Assembly: GCF_901521055.1 (NCBI RefSeq)
Contig: NZ_CABEGA010000016.1
Location: 1 to 64,000, forward strand
Origin: Cellulomonas hominis
Lineage (GTDB): Bacteria > Actinomycetota > Actinomycetes > Actinomycetales > Cellulomonadaceae
DNA: 64,000 nt
Direction of reading: 5' to 3'
Of the stretch, positions 55,485 through 63,796 are shown in pieces; positions within the stretch are counted from its first letter, which is position 1, and every line of letters begins with the position of its first letter. The notes below the pieces were generated by a model. That model was not told the origin of the DNA. It saw only the letters and a list, made by a program, of their open reading frames with translations, and made no database searches. Made by a program: the position numbers and the translations under genes.

Positions 55485-56370
55485 GCGGGTTGCCGCCCGT
55501 CACGCCGATGCGGTCGCCCGTGATGTAGCTGCTCTCCTGGCTGGCGAAGAACACGTACGCCGGCGCGAGCTCGGCCGGCTGGCCCGCGCGGCCCAGCGGG
55601 GTGTCCGCGCCGAACTGCTGCACCTTCTCCTCCGGCATGGTCGCCGGGATCAGCGGCGTCCAGATCGGGCCCGGTGCGACGGCGTTGACCCGGATGCCCT
55701 GCTCGGCGACCTGCTGCGCGAGCGCCTTGGTGAAGTTGAGGATCGCGGCCTTGGTCGCGGCGTAGTCGATGAGCTGCGGGCTCGGCTGGAACGCCTGGAT
55801 CGACGTGGTGTTGATGATGCTCGCGCCGGCCTGCAGGTGCGGGAGGACCGCCTTGGTCAGCCAGAACATCGCGTAGACGTTCGTCTTCATCGTGCGGTCG
55901 AGCTGCTCGGTGGTGAGGTCCAGCAGGCCGTTCTCCTGGGACATCTGGTACGCGGCGTTGTTGACCAGGATGTCGACGCCCCCGAGCTCGGACAGGGCCG
56001 TGTCGACGATCGTCTGCGAGAACGCCTCGTCGCGGAGGTCGCCCGGGCAGGTGACGGCCTTGCGCCCCGCGTCCCGCACCAGGCGCACGGTCTCCTGCGC
56101 GTCCTGCTCCTCGTCGGGCAGGTAGACGATCAGCACGTCGGCGCCCTCCCGCGCGAACGCCAGCGCGACCGCCCGGCCGATGCCGGAGTCGCCGCCGGTG
56201 ATGATCGCCCGCTTGCCGTCCAGGCGGCCGGAGCCGACGTACGACTCCTCGCCGTGGTCGGGCTTCTGCTCCATCTCGCCCGTGAGGCCCGGGTGCGGGA
56301 TGTTCTCCGCGGGCTGCTCCGGCTCGGGGTGCTGGGTGGTCGGGTCCTGGGGAGTCGTCTGGTCGCTCAT
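55477..56370 (-). CDS. SDR-family oxidoreductase (YhxC/general stress protein 39 type)
   Basis: A 297-residue classical SDR with a long Pro/Glu N-terminal tail (TTPQDPTTQHPEPEQPAEN). The nucleotide-binding motif is ITGGDSGIGRA, NNAAYQ follows, and the catalytic motif is YAATK with a Ser in NTTSIQ. Related proteins reduce aldehydes or act on sugars and are often induced by stress. Two ATGs 6 bases apart are possible, 56370 and 56376. Confidence 0.9.
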   Translation of the reverse strand: MSDQTTPQDPTTQHPEPEQPAENIPHPGLTGEMEQKPDHGEESYVGSGRLDGKRAIITGGDSGIGRAVALAFAREGADVLIVYLPDEEQDAQETVRLVRDAGRKAVTCPGDLRDEAFSQTIVDTALSELGGVDILVNNAAYQMSQENGLLDLTTEQLDRTMKTNVYAMFWLTKAVLPHLQAGASIINTTSIQAFQPSPQLIDYAATKAAILNFTKALAQQVAEQGIRVNAVAPGPIWTPLIPATMPEEKVQQFGADTPLGRAGQPAELAPAYVFFASQESSYITGDRIGVTGGNPLS

Positions 56371-56602
56371 GCTCATCCATGGTGCGCGCCCCGCGCGGGA
56401 GCGCCACCGGAGCGGGTGAACCTGCTCGCCGGCGCACGCACCGGGGCGGTCCCGAGTTGCCGCGCCACCCCCGGTCGCACCACAGTGGCCCCCGGCCTGT
56501 CGGCGCCCGACCAGCACATCCACGTCGCGTGCACACCGGCCGCACAGGGTCCCCGCAGCGGGGATCCTAGGGTGGCGGTCCGGACGATCGGCGAGGAGAG
56601 AC

Positions 56603-56869
56603 GTGGGCGACGACGAGCAGTACGTCGAGATCTGGGGCGACCAGGTCTCCCTGCGGGACCTGGTCCTCGCGCTGGCCGTGGTCGCCGCCGCGACGGTCGC
56701 CGCGGTCGCCGTCGGCCGCGCGCTCGACGCGTCGGAGTTCTTCTGGGGGCTGGGCGGCTCGGTCGTCGGGTTCGGTGCGGCGGTCGCGCTCGTCCGGCCG
56801 AAGCGGGACGTGCAGATCGTCGAGGACGACGCCGCGGAGGCCGGTCGCACCGACCCGCCCGCCGACTGA
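56603..56869 (+). CDS. small two-helix membrane protein upstream of the permease
   Basis: An 88-residue protein with two hydrophobic helices (about 20-37 and 45-64) and an acidic C-terminal tail (QIVEDDAAEAGRTDPPAD). It precedes the TctA-like permease by 59 bases on the same strand. TctB subunits are about 150 residues with four helices, so it is not a typical TctB, but it may be a short partner. GTG 56603 follows GAGGAGAG. Confidence 0.6.
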   Translation: MGDDEQYVEIWGDQVSLRDLVLALAVVAAATVAAVAVGRALDASEFFWGLGGSVVGFGAAVALVRPKRDVQIVEDDAAEAGRTDPPAD

Positions 56870-56928
56870 GCCCGACCTCACACGCCCGCGCACCCGTCCG
56901 GGACCGCGCCCCGCACCGAAAGACCTCC

Positions 56929-58281
56929 GTGGACCTCTCCCTGCTGCTGCCGATGGTCGCCGCCGCGCTGGCGGCCGTCGCGCTCTACACGCTGATCGGG
57001 TTCATCCCCGGCACCGACGAGACGTCCGTGCTGCTGCCCGTGACGCTCGCCCTGGTGCTCGCCGGCACGGACCCGCAGGTGGTGCTCGCGTTCTTCATCG
57101 CCGCCGTCGTGACGCTCAACCTGACGAACTCCATCCCGACCGCGCTGGTCGGGCTGCCGGGCGGGGTGCTGTCGGCGCCGATGATCGACCACGCGCTGGT
57201 CCTCAAGCGGTCCGGGCGCGCGGCGGAGACGATCCGGAAGATGGCCGCCGGGTCGGTCGTCGGGACGCTGATCTCCGTGCCGCTGGCCCTGCTGATCGCC
57301 CGGGCCATCACGCCGCTGGCCGACCAGCTCCGCGAGTACGGGTCGCTGCTGTTCGTCGGCGGGGCGGTCGTCCTGGCGCTGCTCGGGAAGAACCGGGTGC
57401 TGTCGCTGCTGGCGATCATCCCGCTGGGCCTGCTGTTCCAGGGCGTGCAGGCGCTCTACCGGCAGACCGGCGTGCTCCCCGAGGACGGCACCATCACGGT
57501 GTCGTTCTTCCTGTCGATCACCGCGGGCCCTCTGCTGCTGAGCCTCGCCACGCTGCTGAACCCGACGCTGCGCGGCGCGCTGCCCCGGGCCGGGCGCACG
57601 CCGGTGCGGATCACCCGGTCCGAGCTGCGGGGGTCGTCGCTGAACCCGCGCCGGCTGCTCACCCGCGCGGAGCTGGGCGCGAGCGCCACCGTGTCCGCCG
57701 CGTCGACGCCGCTGTTCTTCCTCAGCCCCGTCGCCCTCACGCTGCTCATGGGCGAGGCGTCCGGCGCCCGGGCCCAGGACCCCACCGAGCGCTCGTCCCG
57801 TGCCGTCACCTCGATGGCCGCGCTGGCGCACTCCACGTACCTGGCCGGCGTGATCATCCCGCTGCTCGCGGTCGGGCTGCCGCTGTCGCCGGTCGCCGTC
57901 GGGCCCGCGAACGCGCTGTTCAACGCGCCGCCCGTCCTGACCCTCGACCAGAACCTGCACCACCTGCTGACCACCGGGCAGTTCGTGGCCGCGGTCCTGG
58001 TCGGCGGGGTGCTGGCGCTCGTGCTGTCGTACGTGCTCGCCGTCCGGTACTCGTTCCGGCTCACGGCCCTCGTCACCCGGCACGTGCCGCACGAGGCCGT
58101 GCTCGCGCTGTTCGTCGTGTTCGTGCTGCTGCTCGCGTACCTGGACGCGGGGCTGATCAACGTCTTCGCCGTGCTGCTGGTCGGGCTGACCTGCGGCACG
58201 CTGAACCGGTTGGGCGTCAACTTCGGGGTGCAGTTCATGTCGCTGTACGCGGCCCCGTGGTTCGTCCTGCACCTGATGTGA
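56929..58281 (+). CDS. TctA-family (tripartite tricarboxylate transporter) permease
   Basis: A 450-residue inner-membrane protein with about twelve helices. The pattern LIGFIPGTDETSVLLPVTLAL, then TNSIPTALVGLPGG and AETIRKMAAGSVVGTL, matches the TctA large subunit that imports carboxylates. No TctC binding protein or standard TctB is in the window. Its stop overlaps the mevalonate kinase start, so the permease is made in step with lower mevalonate-pathway enzymes; mevalonate itself, a hydroxycarboxylate, is a plausible substrate. The GTG start has only a weak GAAAGA upstream. Confidence 0.85.
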   Translation: MDLSLLLPMVAAALAAVALYTLIGFIPGTDETSVLLPVTLALVLAGTDPQVVLAFFIAAVVTLNLTNSIPTALVGLPGGVLSAPMIDHALVLKRSGRAAETIRKMAAGSVVGTLISVPLALLIARAITPLADQLREYGSLLFVGGAVVLALLGKNRVLSLLAIIPLGLLFQGVQALYRQTGVLPEDGTITVSFFLSITAGPLLLSLATLLNPTLRGALPRAGRTPVRITRSELRGSSLNPRRLLTRAELGASATVSAASTPLFFLSPVALTLLMGEASGARAQDPTERSSRAVTSMAALAHSTYLAGVIIPLLAVGLPLSPVAVGPANALFNAPPVLTLDQNLHHLLTTGQFVAAVLVGGVLALVLSYVLAVRYSFRLTALVTRHVPHEAVLALFVVFVLLLAYLDAGLINVFAVLLVGLTCGTLNRLGVNFGVQFMSLYAAPWFVLHLM

Positions 58282-59282
58282 AGGAGCCGACCATCCCGAG
58301 CCCCAGCAGCTCCGCGCCGCGCAGCACCGGCACCGGGCGCACCCGCGCCAAGGCGATCCTCGTGGGCGAGCACGCCGTCGTGTACGGCGAGCCCGCGATC
58401 GCGCTGCCGCTCGCCAGCCTCCCGATGCGCGCCACCGCGCGGCGCGAGGACGGCCCGCTGATGCTCGAGTCGGTGCTGTACTCGGGGACGCTCGCGGACG
58501 CGCCCGAGCAGCTCGCCGCGCCCCGGGCCGCCGTCGAGGCCACGCTCGACCACCTGGGCCTGCCGCACACCGGCATCGTGCTGGCGACCGAGTCGACGAT
58601 CCCCGCCGCCCGCGGCCTCGGGTCCAGCGCCGCGACCGCCGGGGCCCTCGCACTGGCCCTCGCCGACCTGGCCGGGCGCTCCCTCACCCCGCAGGAGCAC
58701 TTCGACCTCGTGCAGGTCGGCGAGCGCGTCGCCCACGGGAACCCCAGCGGCCTCGACGCCCGCACCACCGCGTCCACCGAGCCCGTCTGGTTCCAGGCCG
58801 GCGAGATCCGGTCCCTGGACCTGCGCCTGCGCGCGCACCTCGTGGTCGCCGACACCGGCGTGCACGGGCGCACCCGCGTCGCCGTCGCGGACGTGCGCTC
58901 GTTCCGGGAGCGGCACCCCGCCCGCGGCGCGGAGCTGATCGCCGAGCTCGGGCAGATCACGCGCGACGCCGTCGACGACCTGGCGCTGGACCGCCCGCGC
59001 GAGCTCGGCGCCCGGATGACCCGCGCCCACGGCGCGCTCGCGGAGCTCGGCGTCTCCTCCCCGGAGCTCGACCGGCTGGTCGGGGCGGCGCTCGCGGCGG
59101 GCGCGCTCGGCGCCAAGCTGACAGGCGGTGGCCAGGGCGGATGCCTGCTCGCGCTCGCGGCCGACACCACCTCCGCTGGTACGATCGCCGCTGCCCTGCG
59201 CCGCGCGGGCGCGGCGCGCACCTGGTTGCACCGGACCGACGCGCGGCATCCCGCCGCTCCCGCCCAGGTGTCCCTCGGATGA
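58278..59282 (+). CDS. mvk: mevalonate kinase
   Basis: Phosphorylates mevalonate to 5-phosphomevalonate. A 334-residue GHMP kinase with GEHAVVYGEPAIALPL, the ATP loop PAARGLGSSAATAGAL and the late KLTGGGQGGC. GTG 58278 overlaps the permease stop (ATGTGA). An AAGGAG at 58281-58286 sits inside this reading and would better fit an ATC at 58293, so the true start needs care. The enzyme feeds mvaD only after pmk acts, and all are in the same operon. Confidence 0.92.
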   Translation: MKEPTIPSPSSSAPRSTGTGRTRAKAILVGEHAVVYGEPAIALPLASLPMRATARREDGPLMLESVLYSGTLADAPEQLAAPRAAVEATLDHLGLPHTGIVLATESTIPAARGLGSSAATAGALALALADLAGRSLTPQEHFDLVQVGERVAHGNPSGLDARTTASTEPVWFQAGEIRSLDLRLRAHLVVADTGVHGRTRVAVADVRSFRERHPARGAELIAELGQITRDAVDDLALDRPRELGARMTRAHGALAELGVSSPELDRLVGAALAAGALGAKLTGGGQGGCLLALAADTTSAGTIAAALRRAGAARTWLHRTDARHPAAPAQVSLG

Positions 59283-60274
59283 CGAACTCCGCGACCGCCG
59301 TCGCGCACGCGAACATCGCCCTCGCCAAGTACTGGGGCAAGCGCGACGAGGCCCTGGCGCTGCCCGCGACCTCCAGCCTCTCGCTCACGCTGGACGCCTT
59401 CCACGCGACCACCACCGTGACGCTGGACCCGTCCGCCACCGAGGACTCCGGCGTCCTCGACGGCCGGCCGATGTCCGACGGCGAGGTCGTGCGCGTCCGC
59501 CGGTTCCTCGACCTCGTGCGGTCGCTCGCCGGGTCCTCGGCCCACGCGACGGTGACCTCGACGTCGACCGTGCCGACCGGCGCCGGCCTCGCGTCGTCCG
59601 CGAGCGGGTTCGCCGCGCTGGCCGGTGCGGCGGCCGCCGCCTACGGGCTGGACCTCGACCCCCGCGCGCTGTCCCGGCTGGCCCGGCGCGGCTCCGGCTC
59701 GGCCGCCCGCTCCGTGTTCGGCGGGCTGGTGGTCTGGCACGCCGGCACCGACGACGCGTCGTCGTTCGCGGAGCCTGTCCCCGGCGGCGAGGCCGGCGGG
59801 CCGCTGGACCCCGCGATGGCCGTCGTCGTGCTGGACGCGGGGCCCAAGTCCGTGTCGAGCCGGGTCGCGATGCGCCGGACCGTCGAGACGTCGCCGTTCT
59901 TCCCTGCCTGGACGGAGGCCACCGAGCGCGACGTGGCCCTCATGCTGGAGGCCGTCGCCGCGGGCGACCTCCCGACGCTCGGGGAGCTCGCCGAGTCCAA
60001 CGCCCTGCGGATGCACGCGACGATGCTCGGCGCCCGCCCGCCGGTCCGGTACTGGACCGCGCACACCGTCGCGGTGCTGGACCAGGTGCTCGCCCTGCGC
60101 GCCGACGGCCTGCCCTGCTGGGCGACCATCGACGCCGGCCCGAACGTCAAGGTGCTGTGCGCCGCATCCGACCTGGCCGCCGTCGCCGGCGCGCTGTCCG
60201 AGGGCGGCACCCGCCGCGTCGTGACCGCGCGCCCCGGGCCGGACCTGCGCGTCACGGCGGGGGGTGCGGCGTGA
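59279..60274 (+). CDS. mvaD: diphosphomevalonate decarboxylase
   Basis: Converts 5-diphosphomevalonate to isopentenyl diphosphate with ATP. A 331-residue GHMP-family enzyme. Hallmarks are AHANIALAKYWGKRDEALALPATSSLSLTL, the ATP loop PTGAGLASSASGFAAL, RRGSGSAARSVFGG and the catalytic Asp in TIDAGPNVKVL. Its ATG overlaps the mvk stop (ATGA). Confidence 0.95.
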   Translation: MTNSATAVAHANIALAKYWGKRDEALALPATSSLSLTLDAFHATTTVTLDPSATEDSGVLDGRPMSDGEVVRVRRFLDLVRSLAGSSAHATVTSTSTVPTGAGLASSASGFAALAGAAAAAYGLDLDPRALSRLARRGSGSAARSVFGGLVVWHAGTDDASSFAEPVPGGEAGGPLDPAMAVVVLDAGPKSVSSRVAMRRTVETSPFFPAWTEATERDVALMLEAVAAGDLPTLGELAESNALRMHATMLGARPPVRYWTAHTVAVLDQVLALRADGLPCWATIDAGPNVKVLCAASDLAAVAGALSEGGTRRVVTARPGPDLRVTAGGAA

Positions 60275-61380
60275 TCGAGGTCAGCGCACCCGGGAAGCTG
60301 TTCGTCGCCGGGGAGTACGCCGTCGTCGAGGCCGGGTACCCGGCGGTGCTCGTCGCCGTGGACCGGCACGTCACCGTCCGGCTCGCGCCCGCGGAGGGCG
60401 CCGGGTCCATCGCGTCCGACCAGTACGGCCGGCTGCCCGTCGTGTGGCGCCGCCGCGGCGACCGGGTCGTGCTGGACCACGACAGCCGCCCGTTCGACTA
60501 CGTCCTGGCCGCCATCGACGTGGTCGAGCGGTTCGCCGCCGAGCAGGGCCGCACGCTCGGGTTCTACGACATCACGATCACCTCGGAGCTCGACGACCGG
60601 TCCGGGCGGAAGTTCGGGCTCGGGTCGTCGGCCGCCGTGACCGCCGCGACGGTCCGGGCGCTCGACCGGTTCTACGACCTGGGCCTGCCGACCGAGCGGC
60701 TGCTGCGCCTGGCGCTGCTCGCGACCGTAGCGGTCAACCCGATGGGGTCCGGCGGCGACGTCGCGGCGAGCCTGTACGGCGGGTGGATCCGGTACGCGGC
60801 GCTCGACCGCGACTGGCTCCGGCAGGCGCAGACCGCGGCGGAGGCCGCCAGGTCCCCGCGCCCGCTGTCGGACCTGCTCGACGCCGACTGGCCCGGGCTG
60901 TCGGTGCGCCGCCTGCCCACCCCGCGGTCGATGCGCCTCGTCGTCGGGTGGACGGGCGTCCCGGCGTCGACCACCCGCCTCGTGGACACCATGCAGTCGC
61001 GCAAGGGCGTCACGGAGAGCCACTACCCCGAGTTCCTCGCCGCCTCCCGCGCGTGCGTGGACGCGCTGGCCGAGGCCATCGAGCGGGACGACGCCCCCGC
61101 CGCGAAGGAGCAGATCCGGCGCGCCCGCGGGCTGCTCACCTCGCTGGCCCGGACGGCGGGCGTGGACATCGAGACGCCGGCGCTGCGCACGCTCTGCGAG
61201 ACCGCCGAGGGGGTCGGCGCCGCGGCGAAGTCGTCTGGCGCCGGGGGCGGGGACTGCGGCATCGTGCTCGTGGACGCCGACACCGACCTGGAGCCCATGC
61301 TCCGGGACTGGGAGCTGTCCGACGTGCGGCACCTGTCGCTGCGCGTGCAGCCGCCGCGAGAGGTCGACGATGCCTGCTGA
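60271..61380 (+). CDS. pmk: phosphomevalonate kinase
   Basis: Adds the second phosphate to 5-phosphomevalonate. A 369-residue GHMP kinase with SAPGKLFVAGEYAVVE, KFGLGSSAAVTAATV and SSGAGGGDCGI. Its GTG overlaps the mvaD stop (GTGA). The gene order mvk-mvaD-pmk-fni is the one known from actinobacterial mevalonate clusters. Confidence 0.93.
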   Translation: MIEVSAPGKLFVAGEYAVVEAGYPAVLVAVDRHVTVRLAPAEGAGSIASDQYGRLPVVWRRRGDRVVLDHDSRPFDYVLAAIDVVERFAAEQGRTLGFYDITITSELDDRSGRKFGLGSSAAVTAATVRALDRFYDLGLPTERLLRLALLATVAVNPMGSGGDVAASLYGGWIRYAALDRDWLRQAQTAAEAARSPRPLSDLLDADWPGLSVRRLPTPRSMRLVVGWTGVPASTTRLVDTMQSRKGVTESHYPEFLAASRACVDALAEAIERDDAPAAKEQIRRARGLLTSLARTAGVDIETPALRTLCETAEGVGAAAKSSGAGGGDCGIVLVDADTDLEPMLRDWELSDVRHLSLRVQPPREVDDAC

Positions 61381-62479
61381 CGAGCCCGCGCTGTCCGGGC
61401 AGGACGAGCCCGGACCCGCCGCGCAGGACGCGCGCCGCAAGGACGACCACGTGCGGCTCGCGTCCGCGCAGCACGCCGAGCCGCGCGCCCACGACTTCGA
61501 CCACGTGCGGCCGATGAACCACCCGCTCGCGGCCGGTGACCGGTCGCAGGTGTCGCTGGCGACCACCGGGCGGGTCCTGGCCTGGGACGTGCCGCTGTAC
61601 ATCAACGGCATGACGGGCGGCACCGCGCACACCGCGACGATCAACCGGGCGCTGGCCCTGGCGGCCCGGGAGACGGGGGTGCCGATCGCGTCCGGGTCGA
61701 CCGGCATCCTGCACCGCGAGCCCGCGGCCATCCCGTCGTTCCGGGTGCTGCGCGACCTGAACCCCGACGGCTTCGTCATGGCGAACGTCAACGCGAACCT
61801 CAGCCCCGCGCAGGCCCGCCGCTCGGTGGAGATCCTCGAGGCGGACGGCCTGCAGGTCCACGTGAACCCGGCGCAGGAGATCGTCATGCCGGAGGGCGAC
61901 CGGGACTTCACGCGCTGGGCCGACCACATCGCCGCGATCGTCGAGGGCGTCGGCGTCCCCGTGGTCGTGAAGGAGGTCGGCGCGGGCATGAGCCGCGGGA
62001 CCGTCGCGCAGCTCCGCGACCTCGGCGTCGCGGCCGTGGACGTCTCCGGCCGCGGGGGCACGGACTTCACCGCCATCGAGTCGGCACGCCGCGACGACGG
62101 CGGCATGGGCTACCTCGCGTCGTGGGGCCAGTCGGCGGTCGAGGGGCTGCTCGACGCGTCGTCCGTCGAGGGCGTGGACCTGCTGGCGTCCGGCGGCGTG
62201 CGGCACCCGCTCGACGTGGTCCGGGCGCTGGCCCTCGGCGCGACAGCCGTCGGCGTGGCCGGGGGCTTCCTGCGCGTGCTGCTCACCGAGGGCGAGTCGG
62301 CGCTCGTCACCCGCATCCAGACCTGGCTCGAGCAGGTGGGCGACATCATGACGCTGCTCGGCGCGCGCACCGTCGCGGACCTGCGCCGTGTCGACCTGCT
62401 CATCACCGGGCCGGTGCGGGAGTTCTGCGAGCTGCGGGGCGTGGACGCCGCGGCGTACGCCCGCCGCAGCGGCCTCTGA
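61370..62479 (+). CDS. fni: type 2 isopentenyl-diphosphate delta-isomerase
   Basis: FMN- and NADPH-dependent interconversion of IPP and DMAPP. The 369-residue barrel protein has RRKDDHVRLA, PLYINGMTGGT, VKEVGAGMS, VDVSGRGGTDF and a C-terminal flavin phosphate loop DLLASGGVRHPLDVV. It overlaps pmk by 11 bases and closes the operon. No HMG-CoA reductase or synthase gene follows; the next 490 bases hold repeats. Confidence 0.95.
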   Translation: MPADEPALSGQDEPGPAAQDARRKDDHVRLASAQHAEPRAHDFDHVRPMNHPLAAGDRSQVSLATTGRVLAWDVPLYINGMTGGTAHTATINRALALAARETGVPIASGSTGILHREPAAIPSFRVLRDLNPDGFVMANVNANLSPAQARRSVEILEADGLQVHVNPAQEIVMPEGDRDFTRWADHIAAIVEGVGVPVVVKEVGAGMSRGTVAQLRDLGVAAVDVSGRGGTDFTAIESARRDDGGMGYLASWGQSAVEGLLDASSVEGVDLLASGGVRHPLDVVRALALGATAVGVAGGFLRVLLTEGESALVTRIQTWLEQVGDIMTLLGARTVADLRRVDLLITGPVREFCELRGVDAAAYARRSGL

Positions 62480-62537
62480 CCCGGCCGTCGCCGACCCCGC
62501 GGTCGCTAACCCGCAGCATCGTGCGTGCCACGGCGGT

Positions 62538-62733
62538 GACCACCGTGCCCACGGTGTCCCCGACCGACCACGACCCAGCCCTTCGGCGACCGTGACCGCC
62601 GTGTCCACGGTGTCCACCGTGTTCCTGACCGACCACGACACAGCCCTTCGGCAACCGCGACCCCCGTGTCCACGGTGTCCACCGTGTTCCCCACCGACCA
62701 CGACCCAGCCCTTCGGCAACCGTGACCGCCGTG
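62538..62733. repeat. 65-bp tandem repeat, about three copies
   Basis: The phrase ACCGACCACGAC recurs at 62563, 62628 and 62693, exactly 65 bp apart. The units include CAGCCCTTCGGC and a perfect dyad CACGGTG-TC-CACCGTG (62606-62621 and 62671-62686). A partial copy precedes the first. The dyads may also end transcription of the mevalonate operon. Confidence 0.85.
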
Positions 62734-62824
62734 ACCGCCGTGACCGCCGTGACCGCCGTGCGCATCGCGCGCACCGCATGCACCGCAGGCACCGCGGGCA
62801 CCGCAAGCACCGCAGGCACCGCAG
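62722..62824. repeat. two runs of 9-bp repeats
   Basis: GTGACCGCC occurs four times in a row (62722-62757), a direct extension of the third 65-bp unit. GCACCGCAG-type units occur six times (62771-62824). They are intergenic. A gene-free stretch of about 145 bp follows up to the antitoxin gene. Confidence 0.85.
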
Positions 62825-62957
62825 GCACGGTTGCGGAAGAGGTGTGCCGGCCTCCCTCGGCGACACCGCGTCCACCGTGTACGCCGGTGCACGGCCCGCG
62901 GGCGCGCCCGTCGAGATCTGCCCTGGGGACGACGGCGATCGGTGCCGGATGCACCCC

Positions 62958-62963
62958 TAGCGT
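62958..62963 (+). promoter_or_regulatory. candidate -10 element for the antitoxin-like gene
   Basis: TAGCGT ends 6 nt before the ATG at 62970, the same hexamer as in the 23-bp array. Confidence 0.4.
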
Positions 62964-62969
62964 CGGAGC

Positions 62970-63380
62970 ATGAGCACACTCACACGCGAAGTGACCGCCC
63001 GCGAGCTCCGGGCCCACCTCGGCTCCCTCGCCAACGAGGCCGCCTACGGCCGCGGCCGGATCGGCCTGCACCGGTACGGGTCGTTGGTGGCGGTGCTGAT
63101 CGGCGTCGACGACTTCATCCGGCTCCAGCGGCTCGAGGCCGAGCCGGGGGCGCTCCACGCGGAGGAGTCGCTCGACGAGTGGGCCGCGCGCGTCATCGCC
63201 GACGGGCGGGCGTCCCGGGCGGCGGACGAGGAGGCACGGCGGGTCGCGGACCAGGAGGCCTTGCACGCGGTGGACGAGGAAGGTCGGTCCGCGGTGGACG
63301 AGGAAGGTCGGTGCGGGGTGGACGAGGAAGGTCGGTGCGCGACGGGCGAGGAGGGCGTGCGGGCCCCGGACGAGGACTAG
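62970..63380 (+). CDS. Phd/YefM-type antitoxin-like protein with repeat tail
   Basis: A 136-residue protein. Residues 1-55 (REVTARELRAHLGSLANEAAYGRGRIGLHRYGSLVAVLIGVDDFIRL) match the DNA-binding Phd/YefM antitoxin domain. The remaining 80 residues are acidic and low-complexity, ending with a VDEEGR repeat. No toxin gene lies next to it: the following gene is on the other strand and encodes a membrane protein. It could be an orphan antitoxin or an autoregulated transcription factor. Confidence 0.8.
   Translation: MSTLTREVTARELRAHLGSLANEAAYGRGRIGLHRYGSLVAVLIGVDDFIRLQRLEAEPGALHAEESLDEWAARVIADGRASRAADEEARRVADQEALHAVDEEGRSAVDEEGRCGVDEEGRCATGEEGVRAPDED
63270..63341 (+). repeat. three 24-bp coding repeats in the antitoxin tail
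   Basis: GTGGACGAGGAAGGTCGGT begins at 63270, 63294 and 63318, giving an eight-residue repeat VDEEGRSA/CG. A diverged fourth unit follows. Confidence 0.9.
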
Positions 63381-63757
63381 GCGCCCGTCGCGACCAGGAA
63401 CGTCAGGCCGGCCAGGACGAGGCACGTCGGCGTCATGACGAGCGCCTCGCGCCGGCTGCGGGAGATCGCGTTCATGCCGATACCGATCACGACGTAGGCG
63501 AACGCCACCCACACGCCCACGTCGACGAAGCGTCCGGGCAGCATCGCGGTCAGGCCCGACCGGTCGAGCAGCACGAGCGCGATCACCGCGTAGATGCCGA
63601 CGGCCACGGCGCTGCCGACACGCAGCCCGCGCGGCAGGACCTCGTGCCCCCCGCCCCAGGCGTACCGGCCGAGCGGCGCGCCCGCGACGAGCAGCACCTG
63701 GAACACCGTCAGCAGCCCGAGGACCACGAGTGCCGCGACTGCGGCCGTCTCTGCCAT
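63377..63757 (-). CDS. four-helix membrane protein of unknown function
   Basis: A 126-residue hydrophobic protein with about four helices and short loops (GRYAWGGGHEVLPRGLRVGS, NAISRSRREALVMTP). The GGGHEVLPRGLRVGSA segment is the most conserved-looking part. Function is unknown. It is divergent from the PadR gene across 39 bases that hold a symmetric site, so PadR probably regulates it. Confidence 0.75.
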   Translation of the reverse strand: MAETAAVAALVVLGLLTVFQVLLVAGAPLGRYAWGGGHEVLPRGLRVGSAVAVGIYAVIALVLLDRSGLTAMLPGRFVDVGVWVAFAYVVIGIGMNAISRSRREALVMTPTCLVLAGLTFLVATGA

Positions 63758-63772
63758 GCGGCGATCCTCGGC

Positions 63773-63785
63773 TATCTGTCAGATA
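63773..63785. promoter_or_regulatory. candidate PadR operator
   Basis: TATCTG-T-CAGATA is a perfect dyad in the 39-bp divergent gap. It overlaps TATAGT (63784-63789), a -10 box 7 nt before the PadR ATG. Confidence 0.6.
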
Positions 63786-63796
63786 TAGTCAACGCC

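Noticed and set aside
62538..62824. CRISPR array or coding repeats
   Set aside because: Whole 65-bp units are similar with no variable spacers, and no frame through them shows a recognisable protein.
62970..63757. Complete toxin-antitoxin pair
   Set aside because: The downstream gene is on the opposite strand and encodes a four-helix membrane protein, not a Doc- or RelE-type toxin.
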